NCBI GenBank assembly: GCA_037179385.1
Contig: CM074195.1
Coordinates: 31,824,222-31,888,221, forward strand
Length of the DNA: 64,000 nt
Reading direction: 5' to 3'
From: Holothuria scabra
Taxonomy: Eukaryota > Echinodermata > Holothuroidea > Aspidochirotida > Holothuriidae
Shown: positions 31,033 through 64,000 of the stretch, in pieces
Layout of the letters: each line of letters opens with the position of its first letter
How positions within the stretch are numbered: the first letter of the stretch is position 1
Notes under the pieces: generated by a model
What the model saw: only the letters and a program-made list of their open reading frames with translations
Database searches by the model: none
What the model was told of the DNA's origin: nothing
Program-made: the position numbers and the translations under genes

Positions 31033-31380
31033 ATCCCTTTAAAGCCCAGTACAAATACATGGCAACAAAAACAATTCTTCTCCTGCCCATTGATGCCACA
31101 CCTTCCCTTAATAGCCCATTACAGCAACTTATGCAGTGCAAAAGTTCCTTAAAGCAGCATATTCCCTTAAAATTTCATAACAATTAAATATGGCAAAACA
31201 ATACATCCCTTCAAAGCCCAGTACAAAAACATGGCAAAAACTACACACCCATGGCCCGTTAGAGTGACACATTCCCTCCAAAAGTCCAACACAAAGACAT
31301 ATTCCCTGAAAAGCCCATAACAATTAAACATGGTAAAACAGTGATCCCTTAAAAACACACCCAATACGGTCATATATGCT
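31033..31380. repeat. Degenerate minisatellite CCCTTAAAGCCCA-TACAA
   Basis: About eight irregular units of roughly 35-45 bp of the form ATTCCCTTAAAGCCCAGTAC followed by AAAAACATGGCAAAA. The two overlapping minus-strand frames here (31,129-31,454) are by-products. Confidence 0.6.
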
Positions 31381-31439
31381 TTCATAAGGGCAACACAATT
31401 ATATATGGAGTTACACAACAGGTACCATGCCATTACATG

Positions 31440-33230
31440 TATCAAAACATGCACTTTGACTGCCTGTTCAATTTATGATTATGTAAATGCATTCGAAAGT
31501 CCATTTTGCCCTCCCCCCCCCCAAAAAAAAGGGGGGGGTTCTAAAATCCTAAGACCAAAATTGTAATTGTAATTACTGCCCACTAACCCTTGTTGATTTC
31601 CTGATAAGATTTTCAACTTTATAGGAAACAAGTCCACAAAATATATGCTTATATTCTACTTAATAGCCTGGAAAATGCCTCTATTGGCTACCAGAGGGTC
31701 ACAATGTTTCAAGCCTTTTCTGTATTCTACATGTCAGGAGTAGGGCTCTGCTTACAAAGTCTTTATTATGTATTTTGAGCAGAGAATCCTCTGCCTCCAA
31801 GCTGACTGTAGAGTTAATTAAGCATGTTGCTAAGTTAGATTGACAAAAGCATCCATCCATCTTATTTCGGGGGCAGATTTGGTTGCCCCCCCCCCTTCAC
31901 AGCAGAGAACGGCCCTTATGCCTATGATTTCAGACCAAAAAACACAGGAACATTTTCCTCCATGTATGAATTCCAGCTGAACACAAATTCCCACCTATCT
32001 TGCTTCCCCCATCTCCCCCACCCCCCAGAAAAAAAGGTTAGCACCTTTAAATTTGCAAGCTGGATGTTTAAATTTCATTTAAAGTAATATTGTCATTTAC
32101 TTTAACTGAGGAGAAAAACACAGAAAATATTGCAACATACACTGGAATGCTCATTTTTGTAAATTTTCAAACAAGGCAAGCATCACTAAAGAACAAACAA
32201 ACAAACATTTTGTTTGCAAAACATTACAAAATTTGAATGTATTAATCGGTAATTTTTCATTTTTTATTGGTGGCAGTGATATGTTTTCCGCATTTAATTT
32301 GATATCCAAGAGACCATCACCTAGCTCTCTCATCCACACCCTTCAACCTAAAAATGTACCTGCACTGCTATTAATCATAAAAAGTTATAACATTTTTCAT
32401 CAAATGCAGTAACCTACCATTACTTCCCAGTAAGAAAATTAATAATCTTGCAAAATAATAAACCCTTTTTCTAAATTAGATCTTTTTACTGAGTTTGATT
32501 AAGTTGATTTTGCACCAAAGAAAATCAACAACAAACCGTTTTTTTTAACAGTTCTTTAGGTTTTGTTGAGTACCCTTCCATAGAGAGGGGGTGCCAACTT
32601 ACAATAAATGGGTAACACTTTTGTGACCTTACTAAGACTAAACACTATCTGGAACTAGGAGAATTTAACCTCCCAATCACAGCCCATGACATTCTCTAAG
32701 GTAGCAGTTCACATTTTTTTTCACTTTGCATTTACTCTTTTTGGTCATTCAATGCATTTAACTTCACAAAACTGCATAAGCAATGTATTTTGTGCATTCC
32801 TGGTTTAGACTGTCATTTCTAGCACCAGAGTAATTTATACTCTTTTGATTAGAAGTTACTAACAACTATTTCAGGGTCCCACAATATGTGCTCCCCTCCC
32901 CATTGGGCCCGAGGTTAGCAAACCATGCTCTGGAGAAATTTGGATGAGGTCTGGCATATGAATGTAACTGCCATCAAATACACAAATAGAAAGCTCTTCA
33001 AACAGAGATTCATTTCTTAGAGCGTGTAAGCTTTATAGGAATTTCTGACATGGCTCCCACATTTGCAATCTTTTTAGAGGAAATTGATCCCAGTTTAAGT
33101 TTTTTATCGAAGGTAAGTGTACCTCATCATTGTAACTTTCTGCTTTCTTGGTGAAGCTATATAACGGATTTGTGTTGGTGTGTCATTAAGACCAATCTAA
33201 TTAACTTCAAGCAGAATTTATCTAAAAGGA
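31440..33230. other. Intergenic, no recognisable gene
   Basis: AT-rich. Includes adjoining C, A and G runs at 31,505-31,537 that can fold on themselves, and C-rich runs near 31,886 and 32,010. No coding region seen. Confidence 0.4.
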
Positions 33231-33235
33231 ACCAA

Positions 33236-33468
33236 CTATATGGTCAAGTGGTTGGAGCATTACACTTGCAGTCAGGTCTGGTGTTCGAATCCTGACCTGG
33301 TTATATAAGCAAAGACTCTAAAAAAGGAACCTGCTGCCATTGATAGTGCTCAGCATAAGCAATGGAGTTAGGAGAACAAGCCAGTGGGCCCTACTGGAAA
33401 GAGGGCCATGGTCCGCTGGACTTAAAACATTCATTTAGAAACTAAGCCATAAAACTCCATGTAACAAA
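33236..33468 (+). repeat. tRNA-derived SINE, copy 3 (full length)
   Basis: The clearest head in the window: A box TGGTCAAGTGG (33,241-33,251) and B box GTGTTCGAATCC (33,281-33,292), 40 bp apart as in tRNA-type pol III promoters. The body follows (GTGCTCAGCATAAGCAATGG) to CATAAAACTCCATGTAAC. The head does not fold into a proper cloverleaf acceptor stem, so it is a SINE and not a tRNA gene. Confidence 0.82.
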
Positions 33469-33558
33469 CTAAAAGGTTCCAGTATCTCATTGAACTCCCC
33501 AAAATCTGAGATCTACTGAGAAAAAGATGGCATCGAACCCAGAATGCCAACTAAATAC

Positions 33559-33841
33559 CAGGTTTGGGGCGATTATATCTCAATGTAATCGATTACCATA
33601 GCGATTATGATTACGATTACAGCTAAAATTGAAAGTAATTGATTGACTTCTTTGTTTAATTCAACTTATATGTAATCAGAAATGAAACTATGATTGCGAT
33701 TACTTTGCCATTGTAATTGATTACAATTTCAAGCTTTGCGATTTTCACAAAAGTAATCAATTGCGATTACAACTACTTCAAAATGTATAATCGATTGCAA
33801 TCGATTATGATTACTGATTGCGATTTAATACCCCAAGCCTG
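33559..33841. mobile_element. GATTA-rich MITE with perfect 8-bp target duplication
   Basis: 283 bp. Ends CAGGTTTGGGG and CCCCAAGCCTG are inverted. Both sides carry the direct repeat CTAAATAC (33,551-33,558 and 33,842-33,849). CAG at the terminus and an 8-bp duplication fit the hAT superfamily. The interior is an unusually dense set of GATTA/TAATC words on both strands, including TAATCGATTA and GCGATTACAA. Confidence 0.88.
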
Positions 33842-33849
33842 CTAAATAC

Positions 33850-36800
33850 TGTACCACTTAAAAAAAAAGAATGCTTTAATTGTACTCTGGAATGAATACC
33901 AGGCTTTGAAAGCTTACTTGCAAAGTTTCATTAGCTGAAGGCTAAAATTATACCTACATAATGATAATTTTGTATGGAAAAGAATTATGACGTAATAAAA
34001 CACATTCTAAAAGGGAGCCATGGCATATGAAAAGTACCAGTAGTTCTGGTGGTAAATGCTTGTAAGTTGCAATTAGTAATGTCAATGTGGTTCATTCAGC
34101 CTTTGTGTTTAAGTATACATGCCCAGAGTCCAAAAACAGCTAAAAGGAAGATGGTTTCCAAAACATGATAAAAACCAAAATTAAAGATGAATTATTCAGC
34201 ATATAAAAGTCCATAGTTAAGCAGATCTGTTTTTTCACCCCAGTCTAGAATAGAACCATGCATATGATGTGAATGGTATGAAAGCCTTGAGGTTAAAGTG
34301 TTGTTCTTTGGAAGGAGAAATTCTTTGGGAGCAATCATTTAATTTTGCTGAATGGCTGCTCTTGGCCAAAGGAAGGAACTTTCAAAGACAAGTTCCACAT
34401 TCAAAATGCATTGTATACCTGAAGTATACATCAGGTTTGAGAGAAACGATTTCAGAACATGTTGAATATGCATAACCTTCAAAAATTGGTGGTTAGTTTT
34501 TGGTAATAATGGCATTGTGGAATTAACATCTTCAAATTCTTCACTTCCTTGGATGTTATCCAATATTTTCATACACTTTGCTGTCACAAATTATAATATC
34601 ATACAGAAAGTTTAATACCTTTCCAGCCAGTACTTAGCTATTTGCAGTGCAACAAATTGCAATCAATGGGTGCTTTTTCAAATAGCTATTAGAAGGAATT
34701 GTGGTATACAGTTTTGGTACATATCAATTTCTTTAATGATATTTTACTGTGGTAAAAAAGGTGCACACCAAAACTTTAAACACCAATCCTTTGTACTTGT
34801 TATTTTAAAGAAGGCCAACAACCTCTCTTTAAACATATAGTTAGAAGAAATTGAAATTCTGAGAGAACACAAAAAACAGAACAACACCAGACCTGAAAAT
34901 GTTCAACTAAGGAATAAAACCAAAAAAAAATCAAAGCTAACCCTGTTGATATCACAAAAGCTTCATGCAACATTAAGAAGAACCTTCACTTACAACAGGC
35001 CATTTTGACAGTCATAATACTACTTGGGGGACAATGGCATCGTACGTGATGAGTAAAAGCAAAGCCCTTCCCATTAAAAGTGGCCAGTCAGTTGTAAGCA
35101 AGCTCTTTTGGCTACACAGTAATCACCTTAAGCTCTTAAGTACCATCAAAACGTTACATTATGTCTTTAAAGTGACAATTGATGAAAGCCTTTTTGTTAG
35201 TTTTCCTTCATTTTTCATCCCGTTGTTTTGAATGTTGACCTTGAATTGATCAGGAATGATTTTCTTCCCAAAGGCATTTAAGGTTTTCAAGGGTCCAGTG
35301 CCCCAAAAGCATTTATGGTATCAATATACATTATCGTGATTGCAAAAAACTGGTAATAAATTATAATAAAAATATCCACTGTCATTGCAAATCTATGACA
35401 TCACACTTGCTTGCTTGAAGTTCACTTTTTGCAAAAACTTTACAAAATGTGTCAACTTCAATTGTTAAAATCTACAGAACCAAACATCATCAAATACTGT
35501 AAATGAAAAATTCCATGTTTACACTATGTTCCCCTTTAACATACTGAACACAAAACCAGACTACTATTCTTTTCAGTGAATTAAAATATACTGAAAATGA
35601 AATGTTTACTTGCTTTATTTTACAATAAAATAAAATAAAAATACTTAATTTAACAATTAAATAACATGTCTTTCTGAAACAACATTTATAAATTGCTTAC
35701 TTGACTTACGCTCAAGAGCTGATTAAATATTCTGCCCATACCTGGTATACAGGACAGAAGTCCCCCACTACTGAGGTATACAATAATTAGCAAGCAAAGG
35801 TTAGGGTAGACATCTATATATACTGGTAATTACTTTAAATACAGCATTTCTCAACTTTTTCAAAACTTTGTAAAACAAAATTTTCTTTGGCACTTATTTT
35901 ATCCATAATAATAAAAATACTGATAATTCAACAAGTTTTTATTAATAAAATTTTTCTTGAAATTTTGGCTACTGTCATGATAATACACACATAATTTATT
36001 TACTTTGCTGTAGCACTTGATCCACCATAAAATGCACTGAGCACCTTAATGGTTTAGAGCCATAACCCCACTTGGCAGGCCAGGTTCGCTACAAATCAAA
36101 TTCCTCTGAGACACAAGGAGTGTGACAGGTGTGATACTGCATTAAACTTAAACCCCTCTACCTGGGTTTCCATTCTTAATTTAGGTGCTGTGCAAAAAAT
36201 TACATGCCTTGCAGTGATTTGAGGAGACAAGTTGCTTGCAATCACACTCACATGCCTCAAAATTAAAGGACTGCTTAAGATATTCTTGTAAGCTTACACT
36301 TACTGTACTCCACACCTTAAACAAGTTACCTTGCAGCTCCCTCCATTAACCCCTGAAAAGGAGGAGACATTAGATATATGAAGGCTCACTGCCAAATGGC
36401 ACGATGCAAAACCCAACAGTATCACTGCGTACAGCTATGCTGGACAGATAAAAGGTTTGTTTCCAGAAAATTTCCAATTGGTTTCACCAGGATTTGATCC
36501 AGGGACATTTCATATGCAGGGCAGTACAATTAACCATTTGTAGCTTTGAAGTAGCCTCAGTTTTTGTTCTCTACTGGTGTTGCTTCCACCTGACCTAACA
36601 AGCTGTTTAGCAGATAACTTCAATCTCATGTTTGCTACTTAGCCCGAGGATAAGTAAACTGAGAATGCAGAACAGTCAAAGTTACATCAGTTTGAAGAAT
36701 GTACCACAGCCACTGTTTTAACAAAGACCATGCAAGTAAGCATGTTCTGGAGAGGTACAGTGAAGGGTGAGACCTTGCACAAAGATTTGTGACAAAAAAA

Positions 36801-39516
36801 ACTAGCCAACTGGGCATTTTATATAGAAGCCAACAACCTAAAATCTCAGTTCAGCTTTCAGAAACTACCAACAAATCATGTCCGTTTCGAAGCACATAGA
36901 GGGCAATACTATTTCCACTAATACTGTCAGTCTTTTACACTTAAGGCAAGAAGCAGCTAGCTACTCCACTTGTGTTCCATTGGGAGTGTGGTGTTGAGTG
37001 GAGCAATAGCACTCCAACATATTAGCCTTAATCCTGAGATGAGAAGTTTCAGACATGGGTTTTTTCATCTGTGACAGCATATTAGCGCAGCAGCCTTAAC
37101 AGAGCCAAATGGAATGTTGACTGCCTCATATTCTGAGACTCCTTTGTTCCAACAACCTCTATATCCATTTAGGATCAGGCTGTCAGAATATAGGTGTGTT
37201 GGAATTTAAGGGTGTCGGAATATAGGGCTGTAACTCACAAGGCCTTAGGTAAGCCTATTGCGAGTTACATCTCTCAGCTGGCTGCTACTTTAAAGTACCA
37301 GTGCCATAAAACTATTAAAGTACCACTCTTCACTCTTAGATGTTTGCAGTAGATGTATGTGAAAAGTGCAGTCATTCTAATCAGAATTACAATACCCTGT
37401 CAGCCTAATTCATGAATAGCTAATAGTTTTGATCATGTGGCCACATTTACTGAATTGCAACATTCATGAAAAATATTATTTGCCTTCACTTTTTCCCAAT
37501 AGTTGTTACCTTCAAAAAATCATCTGCAGAAAAGCTTTTCAGGCAAGTATGAGATTTGCAAGAGTTTGTTGTATAAGCCCCCCTTCCCCCTTTCCCCCCC
37601 CCCCCCCACACACACACATTGTCTTCAAAATAATTTTTGCACTTTTACCGAGAGGTCCCAGTTATACCTGAAATCTGAAAGCTTAAAAGTGTAATTAAAG
37701 TGTAGAATTTCAAAAAAATTTGAGATTAAAAATTAATGTTGTTCCTTCAACTCCCATTTCAATAGCTAAATCACTGAGGTATAAAATATTGAAAGTTGTT
37801 CACTTAGGGTGCCCATTGAGATGGTCTGTGAAATTCACCAAATTTTTCCAAACTTGTATTTAAGTTTTTCATCACATTGCAATGACAAATGGTCAAACTA
37901 AGGCAATTGCCACATCTTCTAAACAAATGTTTATTCATGAGTTACTCACAACTCAATTCAGTTTTCCAAAATCTGGGACTAGATGCTCTTTTAAATTAAG
38001 TACAAAAATGAATTATTACAAGCAAAGGATATCAATAAATTCACAGTATTTCCTTTCACTAAATTTTTTGATGCAAAAATGTGACCATTTCTGCTTTGCA
38101 CCAACACCCTTGTAAAATTATGGATATCAACGCAATAAGCCTACTGTATTTAATTTGAGAGAGTCAACTGTGATATCGTTTTTATGCTACTTACATTATC
38201 TGTTTCTTTTTGAAATTGCATAGCATATTGTAAAGTAGATTTTTTGGTGTGGTCTTCCTACACTGGTAAGAAAGTGATCATGTTTTTCACACAAGTTGCA
38301 ACTTTTGGAAATGAAGAAAAAAAGGCAGAAATTTAAGGGATCCAAGAATAACATCACAAATAAATGCACTATCTACCATTTTGAAGTAAGTGAGTAAGCT
38401 TCAGAATTTTATATCTCAGCTCAAGAAATGTTCTGTGAATTTCGGAGTTGAATCATTTGGATTTATTTTTCATGCTTTGTAAGGTATATTTTTAAAAGTG
38501 TAGACCTCAGGTACAATTTAGAATAAAAAGCCAAAACTGTCTGCAATGTTATATTTAAGAGCAAATGTACAATTACGAGACCAAACCAGACATCCAGACA
38601 CGGCCCTTTGCCACACAAAGTGAGGATGGGATTGTCATTTCTCACACTCTAAAATAAAAAATCTTCTGCAGAAATGAAAAGGGCAAATATGGAGAAATAT
38701 TTGGATCACATGAAAGTTAACAATAATTTGAAAAATTTTAATGCTTTTTTCAGAACATTTTTTTCTTCTGAAAAGGGTTCATTTTTCAAGCCAAATGAGA
38801 TAATTGTAACAAGTCTGCACTTGACATGAATGTCTTCATTCATTCTTTGAAAACAAAGTCTCCTTATTGCCAAGTATCTTTAAATTTTCATGTGATTAAT
38901 TGACAAGAACATGGAAATGTTACCTTACCTCTAGCAAAGATTGTTTTCAAAATTACATTATTATAATAATAGATAATATTCCCGTCCAAACAGACATTTT
39001 TTTTTTAGTTATTCATCTTTCACAACTTTCTGACAAGATCAATGACATTTTTCAATAAACAAAAAATATTGATATTTTTATTTTACATGTATGATTAACT
39101 GGAGGGAAATTTAAAAACTTATTTTGCTTTAGTTTCACCGCAAAAAATTCATGAGAGAAACTTTCAAAGCCATCACCTAATTTTAAAACTGTTTCAGAAA
39201 AGTTTCCTTGTCCGCTAACAACATGTACATGATTTTCCATGGGCAGTTTTTTATATTAGTGCACATTATATTAATAATATCAAAGAAAACTTACAAGGCT
39301 AATACTCATCTCACTCAAATAAAGTGGGGGGTTTAAAAAATTCTACAGTTTGAACTGTATAGGATTTCAAACGCCTGAGATGATTCAAAACATTTTTTTC
39401 AAACAAAAACAACAAAACAAACAGCAAAGAATATTAAAACATGTCATCCTGAAGTTTGTAAGTATGGAAATAACTTTAAATTAATACATCACATAAGTGA
39501 CGATGACCACAGACTT
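33850..39516. other. Long AT-rich stretch without recognised gene
   Basis: No protein family, RNA gene or long open frame recognised on either strand. Simple sequence occurs at 35,625-35,645 (AATAAAATAAAATAAA), a C run near 37,596 followed by CA repeats, and a T run at 38,998. Part could be the distal 3' UTR of the transporter gene, which is read leftwards from 41,052. Confidence 0.4.
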
Positions 39517-39909
39517 CCTATACATGGACAGAGCATACTGCACAGTAAATTGTCGCTATCATTCGTGTGAGTAAAGGCGTAGCAAGATGGCTGTCTGCTA
39601 TGGTTTTGTGTATGAGTATGCATGTGTGTGAAAGTTTGGACTTGCTCAAGTAAATCAGCAGATTTTGCAAGGAAGTCGGAATATTTTCAAAATAATGCAA
39701 GATAAGGGCAAAATCACTTCAAATATTGTAGGAATATGATATTGTTTCCAATTCAAGTTAAACTTCTGTTAAAAATATTACAGGGAGTCATCATCAAATC
39801 ATACAAATTATAGCTTCACAGCAGCAATCTTGGACGACCTTTATTGACCCAGTTGGTGGTGAGAATACGGATTGGATGTCACATTACATGCTCTGTCCAT
39901 GTATATAGG
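39517..39909. mobile_element. ACATGGACAGAGCATACTGC element, copy 2
   Basis: 393 bp with inverted ends: CCTATACATGGACAGAGCAT on the left and ATGCTCTGTCCATGTATATA then GG on the right. Better preserved than 28,523-28,892. Non-coding; mobilising enzyme unknown. A clean target duplication is not evident. Confidence 0.8.
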
Positions 39910-40552
39910 AGGACCGTGGGATAGCCACACCAAGATCTACACACCGGATTGTGACTGAGGAATGTTTTGAGTGTAGCATATACAGTACCTTTGTATAATT
40001 GCCATGAATGCCCACAGTACAATAACTATCTGTTACTGTTCTTTACCAAAGATGTAAAATGTGAACCTTTGTCACAAAGATTTACGTGTAACTTCCCAAT
40101 CCCACAAAGTTTGTTAAAGACTATTATCTCCTCCCAAGCAGCCAATTCCTCACCAGTTTGAATTTTGTACTATTATCTCTTTTATCTTCAGAAAGCAAAA
40201 TATGATAACCCTCGTATATTTTAAATGGACATCACTTTATACAAGTATGTATTGAAAATATATATATTTTGAGAAAATGCAACTGGAAATGAATGCAAAT
40301 GTACCACCTCTTGTACACAACACCTTCATATAAATTCATGTAACTTGCATTATAATAAAAGGAGTTGTATCTTTTATGCACAAACCAATTGTTAGGTGCA
40401 CCTTCTAACCCCCCAGCATGGCAAGTCAATATTCTTTAGAAGTAGCAAATATTTTTGTGCAGTCACTTGCCCCTCCATCAGATGATTGATTCAAAATGTT
40501 ATAGACATGCTTTTAATAAAATATGGTGAACCTATGCTGCACCTATTAAGCT

Positions 40553-40707
40553 CATAGGCGTATGGGGATAATTTTTGTCGGGAGGACAAGAGCAAATCTT
40601 GCCCAAATAATTGCACCTTTTATCATGTTTTGCCCGAATTGACCAAATGTTTTGTCCGAATTGTCCAACTGTTTTGCCCGAATTGGGAGGGCCCTCGTAC
40701 GCCTGTG
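40553..40707. mobile_element. 155-bp MITE with perfect 8-bp target duplication
   Basis: Ends CATAGGCGTATGGGG and CCCTCGTACGCCTGTG are imperfectly inverted. Direct repeats ATTAAGCT flank it at 40,545-40,552 and 40,708-40,715. The interior has three tandem forms of TTTTGCCCGAATTG. It lies in the probable 3' UTR of SLC35E2. Confidence 0.85.
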
Positions 40708-40726
40708 ATTAAGCTACATGTATTTT

Positions 40727-40784
40727 GGTGCAACATCTGGAAAATTTTGACAAATGTTTGTCAAAATTTTCCAGACATTGCACC
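40727..40784 (-). other. Long near-perfect hairpin in the probable SLC35E2 3' UTR
   Basis: The arms pair over about 28 bases with two mismatches: GGTGCAACATCTGG then AAAATTTTGACAAA on one side, TTTGTCAAAATTTT then CCAGACATTGCACC on the other, around a 2-base loop. It lies about 270 bases after the SLC35E2 stop on that gene's strand. It may be a small fold-back element or a transcript structure. Confidence 0.75.
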
Positions 40785-41051
40785 CCGACCTGGATGAATA
40801 TGACACACAGTTGATTTACCAATGCCTGTGGGGTCAGACTGTGCATCACAGATTTGATTAAGTACATTACTTTCATAATCAATACCGAATATACCACAAC
40901 CCAGAAAAAGATGAAAGTCATCTTTCAGACAATATCTGACGCACCACATCGAGTCTGCAAATAATGTGGAATGCTACACTGGAAGATGCCCTTGTGTAAG
41001 ATGGAATACTGCCACCACCAGTCATTTGCAAATTCAATGAGATTCTGCAGC

Positions 41052-62941
<21,890 letters not shown>

Positions 62942-64000
62942 CTGAAAAAGGAAAAGAAGGGTAAGCTTTTATCATGCTATCGGCAACGTAATGTATGTTG
63001 TCAGGAAGGCACGTCAGCACATAAATACAGTATTTGAACTGATGCAGGTACACCAAAAGAATGACTTCCATTTCTCTATGAGCCCATGTGGTACTGTTTA
63101 TTATAGATGGGTTAACTAAATTGGAAGTACCCTTTCAAGGGGGGAGAACATGACCGTGTAACTGTGTAAACTACAGTGCTTTGTTGAAGCCAAATTGGAG
63201 AGTGCCCTCAACTAAAATCAACATGATCAGGGATAAAGGAAGAACAAGAGCCCAAGGACACTATGGTTCCTTGCATTTAAGATGATATTGAATTAAGGTA
63301 GTCGCAAAGAAAGGCATAATTTGCACCTTTAACCCCAATGACTTTTGGCCATCACCTAAAAACATAGGGGCCAATTAAATTTCAAAATCATACAAGCACT
63401 TGCAGTTTGAGAGAAATTGAACACTAATTAACTTTTCAAGTTATCACACTGCACACTGCCCACTTCCATGCGACAAATACACACACACACTCATCACCTT
63501 TCACTATAAATGTCATTTACTTGCGTTTGGGGTAGTATACTGTAGGAGGGCAGTTAACTGCAATTTTGGTCAATCTCAACAATTCAAATCCAGACCTTAC
63601 AAAGAAGTCACAAAGGTCAAATACAGTCAAAGTAGGTCAAAACTGATTTTAAATAAACAAATCCCTTTTGAACAGTCATCTGGTCATTTCTGACCACCAA
63701 AATTTATGATGGATGACTAGAAATTATGTCATGGTTGTCCTTTAGACTACCTTATAAGTTTGCTATAAAGCAAAAATAAGGAAAAGCCTTCAAGTCTGCT
63801 ACTAAAGGCAGCCTGAGAGTGATTTTTTACCACCAATTTCTTCTTCACAATTTGGCTAGAAGACCAAGAGACAAACATAGCTCAGTAAAATCTAATAAAT
63901 GACTTTCAACTTGACCTTCTGGCCTAAAAAGGATGTTAGAAACACCATTGTAGTCCCTAGGGTAAAAGCAGAGGTAAAGAAGAGAAACTGCTTTCATATT
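62942..64000. other. SLC35E2 intron sequence, to window end
   Basis: From 63,246 there is ACAAGAGCCCAAGGACACTA, then TGGTTCCTTGC, the same left edge as the element at 41,590, followed by unlike sequence containing AAAGGTCAAATACAGTCAAA and GTAGGTCAAAACTG. No exon with SLC35E2 similarity was found here. Confidence 0.5.

Noticed and set aside
31129..31454. Two overlapping minus-strand frames rich in Cys and hydrophobic residues
   Set aside because: They fall on a degenerate minisatellite; apparent membrane segments come from the repeat unit.
33236..33310. Possible tRNA gene with good A and B boxes
   Set aside because: No matching acceptor stem or proper anticodon arm can be formed, and the segment continues into a body shared with seven other copies, so it is the head of a SINE.
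40727..40784. Calling the hairpin a microRNA gene
   Set aside because: The loop is only about two bases and pairing is too perfect. A fold-back repeat is at least as likely without small-RNA data.
62942..64000. Search for the first SLC35E2 coding exon
   Set aside because: No minus-strand segment resembles the N-terminal helices or ends in the phase needed before 62,941. It must lie to the right of the window.

Overview
This window is animal nuclear DNA: AT-rich, with very few genes, genes split by GT-AG introns, and a great deal of short non-autonomous transposon and satellite DNA. The protein families present (an SLC35E2-type transporter, an ectodomain of LRRs plus one Ig domain) and the repeat style (short inverted-repeat elements, a tRNA-derived SINE, a satellite rich in TGACCTTTGACC) suggest an invertebrate deuterostome such as an echinoderm or hemichordate. 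I cannot fix the species from sequence alone.

Left part (1-25 kb). The main gene is at 9,993-11,348 (+): an intronless signal peptide - LRRNT - LRR - LRRCT - Ig protein. It stops at a TAG, yet the same frame stays open for 96 more codons that encode a membrane segment and a tyrosine-bearing cytoplasmic tail (11,349-11,639). The first ~330 bases of the window resemble the 3' flank of this gene, so a paralogue probably lies just to the left. On either side are two diverged copies of a larger duplicated block (about 3.0-6.1 kb and 15.5-20.1 kb). Each carries a minus-strand two-exon gene remnant whose second exon resembles a cysteine-protease domain of the peptidase C76 type; that exon is tandemly duplicated in the right-hand block, and every copy is broken. 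Around these are palindromic transposons, several nested inside each other with readable 8-bp target duplications, and a degenerate GGGCCCATGTGGG repeat array (13.3-15.0 kb).

Middle (25-41 kb). I find no gene I can support. The region holds SINEs, a GATTA-rich inverted-repeat element with a perfect 8-bp target duplication, two copies of a ~390-bp inverted-repeat element, minisatellites and long AT-rich stretches. The part next to 41 kb is probably the 3' UTR of the transporter gene.

Right part (41-64 kb). One gene on the minus strand, SLC35E2, occupies this part. Six exons (62.9, 59.1, 53.2, 47.8, 46.8 and 41.1 kb) join in consistent phases into the C-terminal ~279 residues of a triose-phosphate-transporter-like membrane carrier; the N-terminal exon or exons lie past the right end. 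Its introns are filled with SINEs, TTAA-flanked elements, an 80-98-bp minisatellite and a 145-bp satellite array whose units each carry a DR1-type nuclear-receptor motif. The transporter gene and the LRR-Ig gene have no evident functional link.
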